Both the position numbers and the translations under genes were made by a program. DNA of 64,000 bases from the NCBI GenBank assembly GCA_034509495.1, contig CM067508.1, positions 29,610,071-29,674,070 of the forward strand. The letters are read 5' to 3'. Of this stretch, positions 1-10,091 are shown piece by piece; positions within the stretch are counted from its first letter, which is position 1; each line of letters starts with the position of its first letter. The DNA comes from Acestrorhynchus altus (Eukaryota; Chordata; Actinopteri; Characiformes; Acestrorhynchidae). Under the pieces are notes generated by a model. It did no database searches. It had not been told where the DNA came from and saw only the letters and a list, made by a program, of their open reading frames with translations.

Positions 1-999
1 GGTGGGCAACTCAAGCAAGCTCATCCAAAAATCCCAACCCCAATCGGCTCTCTTCAAAAGGGAGAAGCATTACCACATTAACTTATTAACCCTGTACAAC
101 TTCCCCTCCACCACAACCCTCCCCAAGTAATTAACAAGGCCTGCCAGTGGCAGCACATGCATTTCATTCCGGGTGCGCCGCCAGGCCTCAGACAAACAGC
201 CTGGAAATGAACTGATCATTATCACACCTGATAGCATTTCAAATTAAACAGATCTGATTCTAATAGGCAGCAAAAGCAGTAGCCCTTCCCTGGCTACAAT
301 TGAGGCACATTCCACACAAAAGCTGCTTTCCCTCCTAAAGCCAAGCGTTGGGAGTGGGGGGTGGGGGGTGGGGGGTGGGGGGGCACTGATCCTCTATGCA
401 TGGCATGCAGAGATGGAGCAAAGTGCTTTCCATTAAGCCAAAAGTGGAGTGAAGTCAAATCTGAAACATGCATTACGTTGTTTTTACCCAACACTCCCCG
501 TCCCTCCCCTCCCTGTCAACGACCTGCCAGTGTTAACAAAAAAATGGAGCACTTAACTTGCAAAGGCAATCATGACTGGAGCAAGCAAGTGGCATTGAGT
601 GTTGATTTCCAAGCGCTACTCCTGAGTTACTTTAGGAGCCTGGCAAGCACCGCAATGATTTGGCACAGGAACTTCATATCTGTGCCAAAAGGTCTTCAGA
701 GGTCGGGTTCCTGCACAGTTAGCAGTTACTGGGGTATCTATAAGCTTAAGGGTTACCTATCAGCCTTTCACACATCCACAATGGAGCCTTTAGAGAGGAA
801 GTCAATCGTCTGATCTGGCCCACTAAAAAGCAGGGCTGGTCGATATCATGATCAAATATTGATAAAGGAATGTGAGCGGTTGTTTGTGTGGAAATGGTTT
901 GGTTTCCAGAGCAATGACATTCAAGTTATGTCACAGAATCATTGCAATTAAATGATCAGTGTGACGACTTTGTTTCATCAACATCAGTGAAATTCCAAC

Positions 1000-1215
1000 A
1001 AGAGTGGAACTGTCCTGTTTCAGTGTGTGGAGGCACCATGGTCAGCGCAACGATCAAGTTTGTCGTTACACATCAAGATGTTGTTGTCATGGTGTGGGTT
1101 GATATGATGCCACATCACCTTTGGTCTTCATTAAAGGAAACTGACAGCCCAATATTATGTAAATGAGGTCCTGCAACCAGCGGTCCTACTGTTTCTGAAC
1201 ACACTCTGGTGCACA
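1000..1215 (+). pseudogene. Tc1-like transposase fragment, degenerate
   Basis: The translation contains VMVWVDMMPHHLW, which resembles the VMVWG-type strand before the catalytic aspartate of Tc1/mariner transposases. Bases 1113-1214 line up by eye with 45005-45113, sharing ACTGACAGCCCAAT and GTCCTGCAACCAG, so both come from one family. Stops and indels interrupt the frame and no terminal repeats are visible. It is a dead fragment. Confidence 0.6.
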
Positions 1216-1253
1216 TCCTGCTGCCCTTCACCTGGAAAAGACAGATACTGTAC

Positions 1254-1500
1254 CATAGGGCTGGACGATATGGACACAAAACCATATCCCGATATATTTC
1301 AGCTGAACGGCGATATATGATACGATACGTTACATGTCTTTTTTACTATATTTAAACATTAAAATTTGACCTTCATTTCTTCATTATACACACCAACAAT
1401 CAGGTGAGAGTGCAAAGGGGTCGGAGAGCAGAGGAGTTACAAAAAAACAAACAAACAAAAAAAACCCTCTATTTATATCCCGATATAGTCATCAGCTTAC
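1254..1500. repeat. Dispersed repeat of the GGGCTGGACGATATGG type
   Basis: The block opens with ATAGGGCTGGACGATATGG and closes with TATATCCCGATATAG, so the ends are roughly inverted and AT-rich. The opening motif is a common dispersed repeat in fish genomes, probably a non-autonomous DNA element. A second, shorter start (GGGCTGGTCGATATCATG) occurs at about 836-853. The exact family is not assigned. Confidence 0.5.
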
Positions 1501-1790
1501 CTGCTGAATAGGGTCACAGTTGATCCAGAGCCCACCTGGAGTCACCTGGCAGGGCAGGAATACCCCCTGGACAGGGCACCAGTACCCCAGACGCACACCT
1601 AGGGGGTAATTTACATGGCCAATTCACGTGCCATGTGCATTTATGGAAGATGGAAGGAAACCGGAGTACCTGGAGGAACCACACCAAACTCCTCAGTCTC
1701 CTCAGAGACCTGAGCAGGAATTGAACCCACAACCCCGGGCCACGGGCTGCTGCACTGGCACCACTTCCACCACGCCTCCAGACCCATTTG
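1500..1790 (-). mobile_element. SINE-like retroposon copy, minus orientation
   Basis: Read on the minus strand it begins with GGTTGTGGGTTCAATTCC, close to a tRNA B box. It then runs through GTGTGGTTCCTCC, TACTCCGGTTTCCTTCC, CACGTGAATTGGCC, a segment around CTGGTGCCCTGTCCAG, and ends near GACCCTATTCAGCAGGTAAG. This order is the one I know from a widespread fish retroposon whose consensus ends in a GGATAAGCGG-like tail. A second, more decayed copy lies at 27765-28020 on the plus strand. Confidence 0.6.
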
Positions 1791-2269
1791 CCACTAAATA
1801 TGTGAAGAACGCTATCAAACACACATCAGCTCTCCACCCTTCCAGCCAATCTTCAGGAAAGAGTGAGAACCCTCTCGCTGCATGAGAAGGCTGGACCATC
1901 TCAGGCCCCCTCAAGACATTCTCCACCTCATGCAGGAGTTAAACCACAAAGATCACCCACATTAGCCCCAGGCTTACACTCACATCATCACCTAGATGCC
2001 TCACAGAGGTTCTAGATCACTGCATTCCTTTCAAAACTGCCTTTAGGGGAAGCTGGAATCCTGTGACATCAGTTCTAGGAGCTGCAGACATTAGGCAGGT
2101 GGTGGCTGCAGGCCTGAGGTGGGTCAGTGTGATGTTTGGGTGAAGCTCCACTTTGTGTTCAGTAGGACGATAAAGGACAGAGTGGTTTACAGTGTAAACA
2201 GATGTTCTCCAGATGTGCAGACCCCTACTGGTGACTCTGGCCTTTCCCTGCTCTGGGTGCGGGACCCCC

Positions 2270-2471
2270 AGACCCCCCTCTTACCCGGGGAGTAGAGTTT
2301 GGCCAGCTGTCGGGCCCCTGCGTGCTGCGGGCCCCAGCGAGGCGCGCTGCTGCGCGCGGCCGCTCCGTGCTCGTTCCCGTTCGGATCCTCCTCTGCCATC
2401 GAGCGCTGCCTGATGTCCGACTCCGACAGCGCCGCCGCCGCCATCCTCAAGCCTTCAGCCGAGCCGCATGA

Positions 2472-2502
<31 letters not shown>

Positions 2503-2740
2503 AGGGCCACTCCTCCGAGCGCAGCGACCAGCCCAGCGACCCTAGCAACGAACCCGGAACTAAAACACAGCCGCTGCGCGAGACCCCCGCGACAACAAAA
2601 TATACTCTTTTTTATATACATAAATTTTTTACTCCCAAAAAAATATTTAAAAAATGCAAATTCGCTGTTCAATTCGCTCTCGGCTTCGCAGCGTTGCTGG
2701 AATTGAATAAAATTTGTTCCCCGCTGCACTGTTGACGTTT
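2270..2740 (-). promoter_or_regulatory. CpG-rich promoter block with a TG microsatellite
   Basis: CG dinucleotides are frequent from about 2270 to 2620 (for example GCGCGCTGCTGCGCGCGGCCGC), unlike the surrounding AT-rich DNA. The block covers the first exon at 2285-2444 and the sequence upstream of it on the minus strand. A (TG)14 array at 2472-2499 lies about 30 bases upstream of the proposed start codon. A TGACGTTT (CRE-like) string is at about 2733-2740. No TATA box is clear at a useful distance. Calling it a promoter is inference from composition. Confidence 0.5.
2285..2444 (-). CDS. First coding exon of an unidentified gene (53 codons plus 1 nt)
   Basis: On the minus strand an ATG at 2444 in a CpG-rich block opens a frame beginning MAAAALSESDIRQRSMAEED and ending ARQLAKLYSP plus one base of a glycine codon. 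It then meets a strong donor, CCCCGG|GTAAGAG, at 2285/2284. A methionine-alanine-repeat start, a CpG island and a consensus donor together are typical of a vertebrate first exon. An inner methionine (MAEEDPNG) is an alternative start. The exon is rich in charged and small residues, with no signal peptide, membrane segment or recognised domain. The rest of the gene lies off the left edge, so neither product nor family can be named. It is transcribed in the same direction as znf423 and starts about 6.3 kb beyond the znf423 3' end. It could still be a chance frame in a CpG island, but the donor position argues against that. Confidence 0.5.
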
Positions 2741-3300
2741 TGCTTTAGGGTGCGTCGGCAAACAGTCCCTTGTGTATAAACAGCGGGAGAAAAACAGCCG
2801 TGGCAATTTCCCGGGAGCGTTTGTGGACGGGCTTAGCGGGGAGGGAATGTGTGTGTGGCTCTGGTAGCTCGTGTTGGTGTTGATCCAGGACAGGGCTGAA
2901 GCCCTCTGTTCGTTTGAGGAGGATTGTGTAACACAGCGATGAGCCCTGAGCCGAGTTTGGAATTTTGTGGACAGCTGGGGACTGTGGTGAGATATGGTTC
3001 ATAAGCAAAAACGTCATAGGAGAACTTCAATTCAGATGGTGTTTCTTTAGGAAAGTCCATGTTTGTATGAAATTGTTTGTGTTTTGATGAATAAAATACT
3101 TTTTGGTGTGTTTTTTTGTAGTTCTATAATTACATAAGTCAGAGACAGAAACTCATTTGTTTCAGTTATTCATCTTCTAGTCCATCGATGCTCACAGGAA
3201 ATTCTCAGGCCAGCACTGACACTGAGGGGTTTAAACACTCCAGCAGCACTGCTGTGTCTGATCCACTCACACTAGCACAACACACATTAACATACCACTA

Positions 3301-3828
3301 TAGCGGTTGGACAATGAAACTGAAACACCTGGTTTTAGACCACAATCATTTATTAGTATGGTGTACTAGGGCCTCCTTTTGCGGCCAGTACAGTGTCAAT
3401 TCGTCTTGGGAAGGAAATTTTTTGGATACAATCCGGGTTAGTACCTGAACATCCCTTTCAGACAACTTCCTCTTGCATCCACAGTTAATCCTGTTGGATG
3501 TGGTTGGTCCTTCTTGGTGGTGTGCTGACATTACCCTGGATACCGTGGCTCTTGATACACCACAAAGACGTGCTGTCTTGGTCACAGATGCGCCAGCAAG
3601 ACGTGCACCAACAATTTGTGCTCTTTTGAACTCTGGTATGTCGCCCATAATGTTGTGTTCATTGCAATATTTTGAGCAAAACTGTGCTCTTCTAATTGAA
3701 CCTTCACACTCTGCTCTTACTGGTGCAATGTGCAGTCAATGAAGATTGGCCACCAGGCTGCTCCAATTTAGCCATGAAACCTCCCACACTAAAATGACAG
3801 GTGTTTCAGTTTCATTGTTCAACCCCTG
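3301..3828 (-). mobile_element. Internally deleted Tc1-like transposon with 31-bp inverted repeats
   Basis: The ends are inverted repeats of about 31 bp: 3301-3331 and the reverse complement of 3798-3828 share ACAATGAAACTGAAACACCT with only a few differences nearer the tips. TA lies on both sides (3299-3300 and 3829-3830), the expected target duplication. At 528 bp it is far shorter than a full Tc1 element of about 1.2-1.6 kb. It keeps only the DNA-binding part of the transposase, so it could move only with enzyme supplied from elsewhere. It sits inside a family A repeat and is therefore younger than that repeat. Confidence 0.85.
3346..3648 (-). pseudogene. Truncated Tc1-like transposase, N-terminal DNA-binding part only
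   Basis: The minus-strand frame starts MGDIPEFKRAQIVGARLAG and continues with SVTKTARLCGVSRATVSRVM, a paired-type helix-turn-helix typical of Tc1-like transposases, followed by a second helical region (LSERDVQVLTRIV). The frame is open for 100 residues and then runs into a non-homologous tail and the terminal repeat. Full proteins are about 340 residues, so the whole DDE catalytic domain has been deleted. It cannot catalyse transposition. Confidence 0.85.
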
Positions 3829-4964
3829 TATGTCAGTGTCACTGCAGTGCTGAGAATCACCCACCACCCACATAGTACCTGCTCTGTGGGGTTCTGAGCA
3901 TTGAAGATGAGGGTGAAAAGAGGAGAATAAAGTATGCAGAGAAACAGATGAACTACAGTCTGAAATTACAGAACTACAAAGTGCTCCTGTATGGTAAGAG
4001 CAGCTGATAAAATGGACAATGAGTAGAAATGTGGATGCGGTCATAATGTTATGGCTGTCTGGTGTATTTATCAGTATTATCTCTTCTCAGAGCTTATACT
4101 CAATTTGAACATTGTGCGAATAAAAGAAAGGTGGGTCCTAAATTCAACAAGATAGTGAATGATTTTGGACATCTCATTATGTCTGTGTGAGAGCAGATAG
4201 CTCCATATACATCAGTCATCCTCATGGAAGTTTCAAATCGAACAATGTGATGTTATGGGTATTCCACATCCAATGATGTGCATTGTTTTTACATGGAACA
4301 TAATGGGATTGTTACACTGCAAATTCGACACTGCATTTTCAGACACAACTGTAAAAAGAACCCCAGTGTAGTTAATAGGGCACAGTTTCAGATACAGCTC
4401 TAATATCTGGATCAGTGATGTCATAGGTGACGCTGTTCAGTCAGCACTGGATCCCAGATACATTCAGTTCAAGCGTATACATATGGATAGAGCAGTAAAC
4501 CTGCACTGAATGGCTGCTATGGCATTTAAACTGGGATTTAACTGAATTTAATTTAATTTAATGAGTGGATTTTGCCTTTCATAAGAAACTGAATGTGCAG
4601 GTTTCCTGATACTTTTGTGTATATATAGCATACACATTTTATGAAATGGTAAAAAACTGAAAACACAGAAGATGCTTTCAGGTTCACTGAATGAGTTGGT
4701 TCCTCTTTGTTAGACCTCTGAACATTGCATAAAACCTAAAGGAGGAACTTCAGGTCAATTCTGAAAACCAGCTTAGACCCAATGTGCCTAAATTCTCAGT
4801 GTTGTTAAAAGACAACATATAAGTCATGAATAAATGATCATGAATAAGTTCTTATAAAACATTTTAAGCATGTGAAAATAGATATTTTGGAGCTAATATA
4901 GTATTACTGTTATTAGCAGAGGGGAGTGATCCAGGTCCAAAGAGTATAACTCCACTCTTATTGC

Positions 4965-5200
4965 AAACTCTACAGGAGTGTGAATATTCCAGCTGAATGG
5001 GATGGATCACAGGACACTATTAGGAACCTCTACAATTCCATTTTGAGATGTCTGGCATAGTGTGTTATAACCAATGCCATACTGAGACACACTACTACTA
5101 TGTGTGAGTGGACAATAAAGTGCCTCTATCTGTTCCATCCCAGTAACATTGCAATCCCACACTTCCTTTTGGGTTTTGAAGGTCAGATTAGATAATGTTT
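4965..5200 (+). pseudogene. 3' fragment of the Tc1-like family also found at 1.1 and 45 kb
   Basis: The segment from ATTAGGAACCTCTACA (about 5019) through GAGATGTCTGGCAT to the TCTGTTCCATCCC and CTTCCTTTTGGG region follows the order of 45340-45480 (ATTAGGAACCTCTACACC, GAGATGCCTGGCG, CTTCCTTCTGGG). It corresponds to the transposase C-terminus and 3' flank. No useful frame remains. Confidence 0.5.
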
Positions 5201-6697
5201 TATTTAATAGGTTTATCAGAATCTTTTCCTGTAGAAACTGCAGAAAGACACAACACACACTGTTATCATAAAGCACTAAAGCACTCGTTTGGGTGCTTTT
5301 TTAATCAAATGACACATTGTGTTATATATTTTATTGAGACATAAATACAGCATCTGTTGCTAATCAAACATATGTAGAACACAATTTTTGCCAAATCTTA
5401 ATGGACAGTAACTCTGTATGTCATGACATAAACACATTAACAAATAAATCATCTATGTGGCCTATTTAAACACTGGACACTTTGTCTCATTGGAACTATA
5501 CGGTTTTAATCAACAATTTTTTTTTTTACATTATTGAAGGTGTTCATTTCTATTGCATTTTAGACTCTTTATCTAGAAAACAGATTTATTTTATCTCCAC
5601 GTGTCAATGTCACTATAACGACTTTAAAGCTCAAAACTGCTCAGAAGGCAGTAGACCTTACAGCTCCAAGAGGACAACTTTACAGAATCAGAACTTCAGT
5701 CCACAATCACAGCTTGCAAACACTTTCTGTAGCAACTAAACTAAACTTTTTAGCCTCTTAACTATTTGAGAGATGATTAAAAATAATTTCTAAAAATACA
5801 AGAAATTCACAAGAAATGCAATTATCTTGTGAATTTAAAATCCGGACCTCCTGTGCCCTGATAGCTGGTATTTCCTCCTTTGGCCAAAAAGCTTTTCATT
5901 TTATATATGTTTTAGTACTGTGGGCAGGAACCGTGCTACTATCATCCCATGATTTCACATGAATGTCACCAAACAGCTCTAGTCTGAACACATCCACAGT
6001 CCACAGCAAGTGTTTCCAAAGCACCAATGATGTCTGGAACTGTAGCACAGAACAAGCTTTGAACTGTAATAATGTTACAAAGAACAGAACTGCTGTGTTT
6101 TTAAACATTTATGAAAATTTCAATAAAGGTATTTTAGGCATTAAAATGACATGTTCATCATCTTATTTAGCAGATTTCTGAGCTAAAATCACTATGTAAT
6201 AATCACATTAGTACATTGATGTTATTTACAGGGTTACAGTGGGTCAGGTTCTGGAATATTCCTGAATTTATTACTTTGGGTCATGAAATATTATGGAATT
6301 TTAATTGTAGCATCTTTAAATTTTAGTTATCATTTACCAAAATGCTGTATTTTCACACATTTCATATAATATGTGAGTAACTGACTGGAAATTCGTTTGA
6401 ATGTTGGTGCTCCTTCCTTTATTTTCTCATACAAATAAGGAGAGAAATTATTGTGCATTTCTTTATCAATAACTTCATGCCTTTTGAAGATCAATTCATC
6501 TTCTACTCACTTATTGAGTCAGAAAGTTTGACTGGCGTTCCCAAACTGTTGCATGTCACTGTAAATTCATTGGTCACATAGACTGTAATTCTAATTTACA
6601 TATGTATGTCAGTCAGTTACAGAGACATAAGTTATCCATTAAATGTAATTAAATTATATGAAAAAAAAAACATCTCAATATTTCATGTGTATGTACA

Positions 6698-6845
6698 ACA
6701 ATCAGCCATAACATTATCACATCATTCACTGTTAGCTTTTATCCACTTCACTGACCATACAGTGCTCCTGTGTGGTCAGTGGAGCTGATAAAATGGACGG
6801 TGAATGTAGAAACAAGAAGGTGGTCATAATGTTATGGCTGATTGG
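6698..6845. mobile_element. Short MITE with inverted ends (CAATCAGCCATAACATTAT)
   Basis: The left end CAATCAGCCATAACATTAT and the right end ATAATGTTATGGCTGATTG are exact reverse complements, giving an element of about 148 bp. The interior carries GGAGCTGATAAAATGGAC, as in the right arm of family A repeats (for example about 4001-4050). It is therefore a shortened member of the same group, reduced to its two ends. It has no coding capacity. Confidence 0.8.
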
Positions 6846-8099
6846 TGTATATGTAAGTCACATTTGTACATGAAGCTAGTCCACTTCACAGGGAGCTACT
6901 AAAGAAATTTGACCTCTGGCCTGATTTGTTAATGAAGGTCTGAGTAGCTGCATCTGGATTTGCTGAAAATACAGTGTTTATTTTTGATCAGCTAGAGAAG
7001 CTGTGTTTTACTACTTGGACCATTTTCCCAAGAATTCCCAAACTTTTGCATAAGCCTGTGTACTGTAAGGCAGATAAACGGACCTAAGCTGGTATTAAAA
7101 TTTCATTAACTTCTATATTTTTTGGTGTAGACTTTTGTGTTTGCTTTCAAGTTAAGGCTCAAAGTTGAAGTAAATCATATGGCGAGCTGAAACCCCTCTC
7201 CCAAGCCCTCCAGTTCACATGCCCCCCGGGTGCCGTGGTGTATCGATGCGTTCCGATGGCTGATTTCTGGGAATGGTACCGACCTTCTGTCCAGCAGAAG
7301 TTATGAGGCTCTGTGGCTGAACCAGCTGCTTAAACACATGGATGCAATTAAATCAGAAACTCTGCGCAATGGCAAAATAGGAACCACAGCCTTAAATAGA
7401 CTTTTTCCTCTCCATAACCAGATCAGCTCCATTATAATATCCCCACATTTGTAAACAGTGATGCTCTTGCAGTGGAAAATGCAGTTTTTAGGCTTATTAA
7501 AAGTAAGAAAATGTGCAGTGCTCATACACTTGATTCCCGCTATGAGTCAACTGAGTATTTTTGCAAACTGTAGCTCATTCATTTCTGGCCGCTAATAAGG
7601 CCGATCTTTATGCTGGCCCACATGAGAGTAGTAACGATTAAATAAAGATGTTTTTAGCACTGCCCAGTGATTCTTTAGTCTATCAGTCAAAGGGCAGAAG
7701 ATGTTCTGACTGACAGAAATGTTCAGCATAACCATTTATTAACCAAATAATACTGTAACTCCTGCACCACGATGTTATTTACAATAAACAATCAACACTG
7801 TAAACAAGGCCGGGGTCCTGGACAGTCGCTACGTCTAGTCTTTGACGACATTTTCCTTTCAAATGTGGATCTATAAGAAATCTCCAGTTTTGTCTTGTCC
7901 CGTGCAGTTCAGTTGCTTTTGTATTTATTATTGTGTGGTGGGTGTTCAGTGCACAATTTTTTTCAATGGTAATATTTGTCATATTTAATATGCAAAAAGC
8001 TGCAGTCCATCCAATTAAAACAGCCAAATTACACTCTTTGTAATAAATACTGACAATATCTCCAACATGATCCGAGAAAGATATTATGTATCGTAGTAA

Positions 8100-8545
8100 A
8101 ATAGCAGGGCAGGAATTACGTAGGTGGTGTTAGTGTGTTGTGCTAATATGTGTAGATCAGACACAGCAGTGCTGCTGGAGTGTTTAAACCCCGAGTACCT
8201 AGTTGCTTCACCTTGTAGTTGTAAAGTCAGAGACAGAAGCTCTTCTATTTCTTAACAGTTTGTGTCGGTCATCCTCTAGTCTGTCATCAGTGCCCCAACA
8301 GCATTCCAACAGGAATGCTGTTTGCTGGATATTTCTGATTGGTGGACTGTTCTCAGTCCAGCAGTGACACAGAGGGGTTTAAACACTCCAGCAGCACTGC
8401 TGTGTCTGATCCACTCCTACTGTCCCCCACATAGGGAAGGATGAAAGGAGGGTAATGAAGTATGGACTGCAGTCTGTAATTATAGAAGTACAAAGTGCTC
8501 CTGTATGGACGACGAGAGTAGAAACAAGGTCGTGATGATGTTGTG
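8100..8545. mobile_element. Foldback repeat, family A, with perfect 32-nt inverted arms
   Basis: Bases 8161-8192 are the exact reverse complement of 8374-8405 (arm core GCTGGAGTGTTTAAACCCC), separated by 181 bases that include CATTCCAACAGGAATG. Right-arm motifs (ACAAAGTGCTCCTGTATGG, GTAGAAACAAGG) follow to about 8530. It ends about 240 bases from the znf423 3' end. Confidence 0.75.
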
Positions 8546-8779
8546 GTTGTAATTCATTTGAGGACGAAATATGATAATACAGTAGTGTTTTATGCAGTGT
8601 TTCTCATCCTTGTTATTATATTACAGTCTCAGCGAGACATTTAACATAACTGTTGATGACGGTCTTTTCACGGTGCTACATACTGCAGGTAGCTACGGCG
8701 TGTGTGTACTGATCTTCAGGATTCCAACAGGTGTAAGTGTAAAGGGGGGGAGAGGAGGAGAGAGACTGTGGGAGGAAGA

Positions 8780-9325
8780 CACAGCAGACGCACATGTTCC
8801 CTTTATTCATGATTCATTTATTTGTTTATTTTCAACTGTACTAGTTTTATTGCAATCTGGTTAATTCACATTTAAAAAGCAGACATCATCCAGTTGAACT
8901 GAAATCGATGATATTCATTTTTTACAACAACCATAAGGCCCATGAACTGCAAAATCCCATCAAAACCATTACGTTTTTGTCGATTTATATGTTTTTTTGT
9001 CTTTTTTTTGGTTTGTTTTTACTGTAATTAGAAAAAAGAAAATATATAACAATAATAATAATAGAAAGGGAAAAAAAAAGATATTACGACTGGCAAGCAT
9101 TCACAACACAGCACAAGTACCTATTTACTGCAAGAAATAAAAGGTACAAAAACCAAGAGGGGGAAAAAAGGAAACGCATTAAAGGAAAAAAAACGGCACC
9201 TATGAAGTTTTATTTATACAAGAAGCAACAGAGGACAAGGTAAGTGAAGCATTTCTAGAGACTAAAATCAGAGACAGAGGGGTGTTTCTTTTTTTTTCCT
9301 CCTTCCACTTTTTTTCTTTTGTTCC

Positions 9326-9361
<36 letters not shown>

Positions 9362-9692
9362 GAATAAAAAAAACAAAAACAAAAACAAAAAAAACCCAAC
9401 AACAACAAAAAACCAAACGGAATGCACAAACGGGAAGCAGGGACAATAAAAAATACTGCACGTAGAATACCTTTTTCTCTCCTTCCCCCCTCCTCCTTTT
9501 CTTTTTTAATAGCATATCCCATTAATATTCATTCCCCACCGTTCGTAATAGCTGCGCCTGGTGGCGGAATCGTTAGAGTTTTACATGTGAGTAGCAAATG
9601 ACACTTTGATTGGCTGTGATGTTGAAATGGTCGTCCCCCACCGGGCGTGGGTCGGGGTTCCGGCTGAACGGGGCATCCCGCCGAGGCCTCTC
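8780..9692 (-). other. znf423: znf423 3' untranslated region
   Basis: This follows the znf423 stop codon (9693-9695) on the minus strand. No splice acceptor or long frame intervenes. It ends at several AATAAA signals, which suits a 3' UTR of about 0.9 kb. In the sense direction it contains a 34-base U run (plus-strand A run 9327-9360), GU-rich repeats just upstream of that (plus 9361-9420) and CU/AU-rich stretches. A possible early polyadenylation signal lies at 9209-9214. The true 3' end needs transcript evidence, and the A-run length may be wrong in the assembly. Confidence 0.7.
8802..8851 (-). terminator. znf423: Cluster of four polyadenylation signals for znf423
   Basis: On the plus strand TTTATT (AATAAA on the minus strand) occurs at 8846-8851, 8825-8830, 8817-8822 and 8802-8807. 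Four canonical hexamers within 50 bases, about 850-890 nt past the stop codon, strongly suggest the main znf423 cleavage region just below 8800-8830. Confidence 0.65.
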
Positions 9693-9722
9693 TCACTGCG
9701 CGTGCTGGCTCAGTGTGTGGTT
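9693..9722 (-). CDS. znf423: znf423 terminal coding exon: last nine residues and stop
   Basis: On the minus strand a pyrimidine-rich stretch ending CTTCCTGTGCAG (an acceptor) is followed by codons for N-H-T-L-S-Q-H-A-Q and TGA. The mammalian ZNF423 protein ends NHTMSQHAQ; this copy has leucine for methionine. The phase (0) matches the exon at 31048-31163, which ends TELQ. The two histidines here are the zinc ligands of the last C2H2 finger (C-x2-C-x12-H-x4-H), whose cysteines are in that upstream exon. Without this exon, finger 30 cannot fold. The coding part is only 30 nt, too short for standard gene finders, and lies 21.3 kb from the previous exon. Identity rests on the nine-residue match, acceptor, phase, strand and downstream polyadenylation signals together. 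Confidence 0.92.
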   Translation of the reverse strand, partial: NHTLSQHAQ

Positions 9723-10027
9723 CTGCACAGGAAGACAGGAGAACACATGAGGAGAGAAATAATAAGCTACGTGCCCACACCTCCACCCCCTCCCTCCATC
9801 CATCTCCCTCTCTCCAGCCACCCGCCGGCCCTGTCTGTCCATCTTAGGGCCAGAGCACCCCCTCTTTTGTAGGGGAGTACCTGTTCTGCAGCTGCGTGTG
9901 TACCTTTCTTTCTTTCTTTCGTTCTCTTTCTTTCTTTCGTTCTTTTTTGTCCTTTCATTCCTGCTTTGGTTCTACCCTCCCTCACACTGCATCTTTACAT
10001 GTCTTCTTTTGATGAATGTCAGGGAAA

Positions 10028-10028
<1 letters not shown>

Positions 10029-10090
<62 letters not shown>
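10029..10090. repeat. (CA)n microsatellite
   Basis: About 30 uninterrupted CA units. In the znf423 sense direction this is (UG)30, lying about 310 nt upstream of the terminal exon acceptor at 9722. Confidence 0.97.

Positions 10091-10091
<1 letters not shown>

Larger units (their letters stand above)
1..2284 (-). other. Intron sequence of an unidentified minus-strand gene (partial)
   Basis: This stretch lies downstream, on the minus strand, of the first-exon donor at 2284/2285, so it is read as intron 1 of that gene. No open frame in it looks like an exon. Bases 1-830 hold no recognised gene; the only notable item is a G-run block at about 349-383 on the plus strand. From 1000 to 1800 there are three repeat copies, listed separately. 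Bases 1800-2284 show nothing recognisable. Confidence 0.45.
3112..4063. mobile_element. Foldback MITE-type repeat (family A) carrying a Tc1-like insertion
   Basis: The left part (about 3112-3298) contains GGGGTTTAAACACTCCAGCA and GCAGCACTGCTGTGTCTGAT. The right part (about 3829-4063) contains CAGTGTCACTGCAGTGCTGA, GAACTACAAAGTGCTCCTGT and ends with GTCATAATGTTATGGCTG. The same motifs in the same order recur at 8100-8545, 15605-15960, 31660-32210 and 35265-35440. In this copy the middle is interrupted by the 528-bp element at 3301-3828. No coding sequence belongs to family A. Confidence 0.7.
2741..8779. other. Intergenic region between the unknown gene and znf423
   Basis: No coding exon is supported here. 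Bases 3112-4063 are a foldback repeat with a Tc1-like insertion. Bases 4965-5200 are a Tc1 fragment, 6698-6845 a short MITE and 8100-8545 a second foldback copy. Bases 5200-6690 and 6850-8100 are AT-rich, complex DNA in which I recognise nothing. About 7180-7330 and 7565-7640 are non-repetitive and could be conserved non-coding DNA, but this is not testable here. Confidence 0.6.

Noticed and set aside
5272..5305. Hairpin plus T run resembling a bacterial terminator (AAAGCACTCGTTTGGGTGCTTTTTT)
   Set aside because: The genome is eukaryotic and the site lies in intergenic AT-rich DNA; it is a chance hairpin.
9200..9522. Phenylalanine- and lysine-rich frames at 9.2-9.5 kb as small proteins
   Set aside because: They translate the U run and A/G-rich sequence of the znf423 3' UTR.
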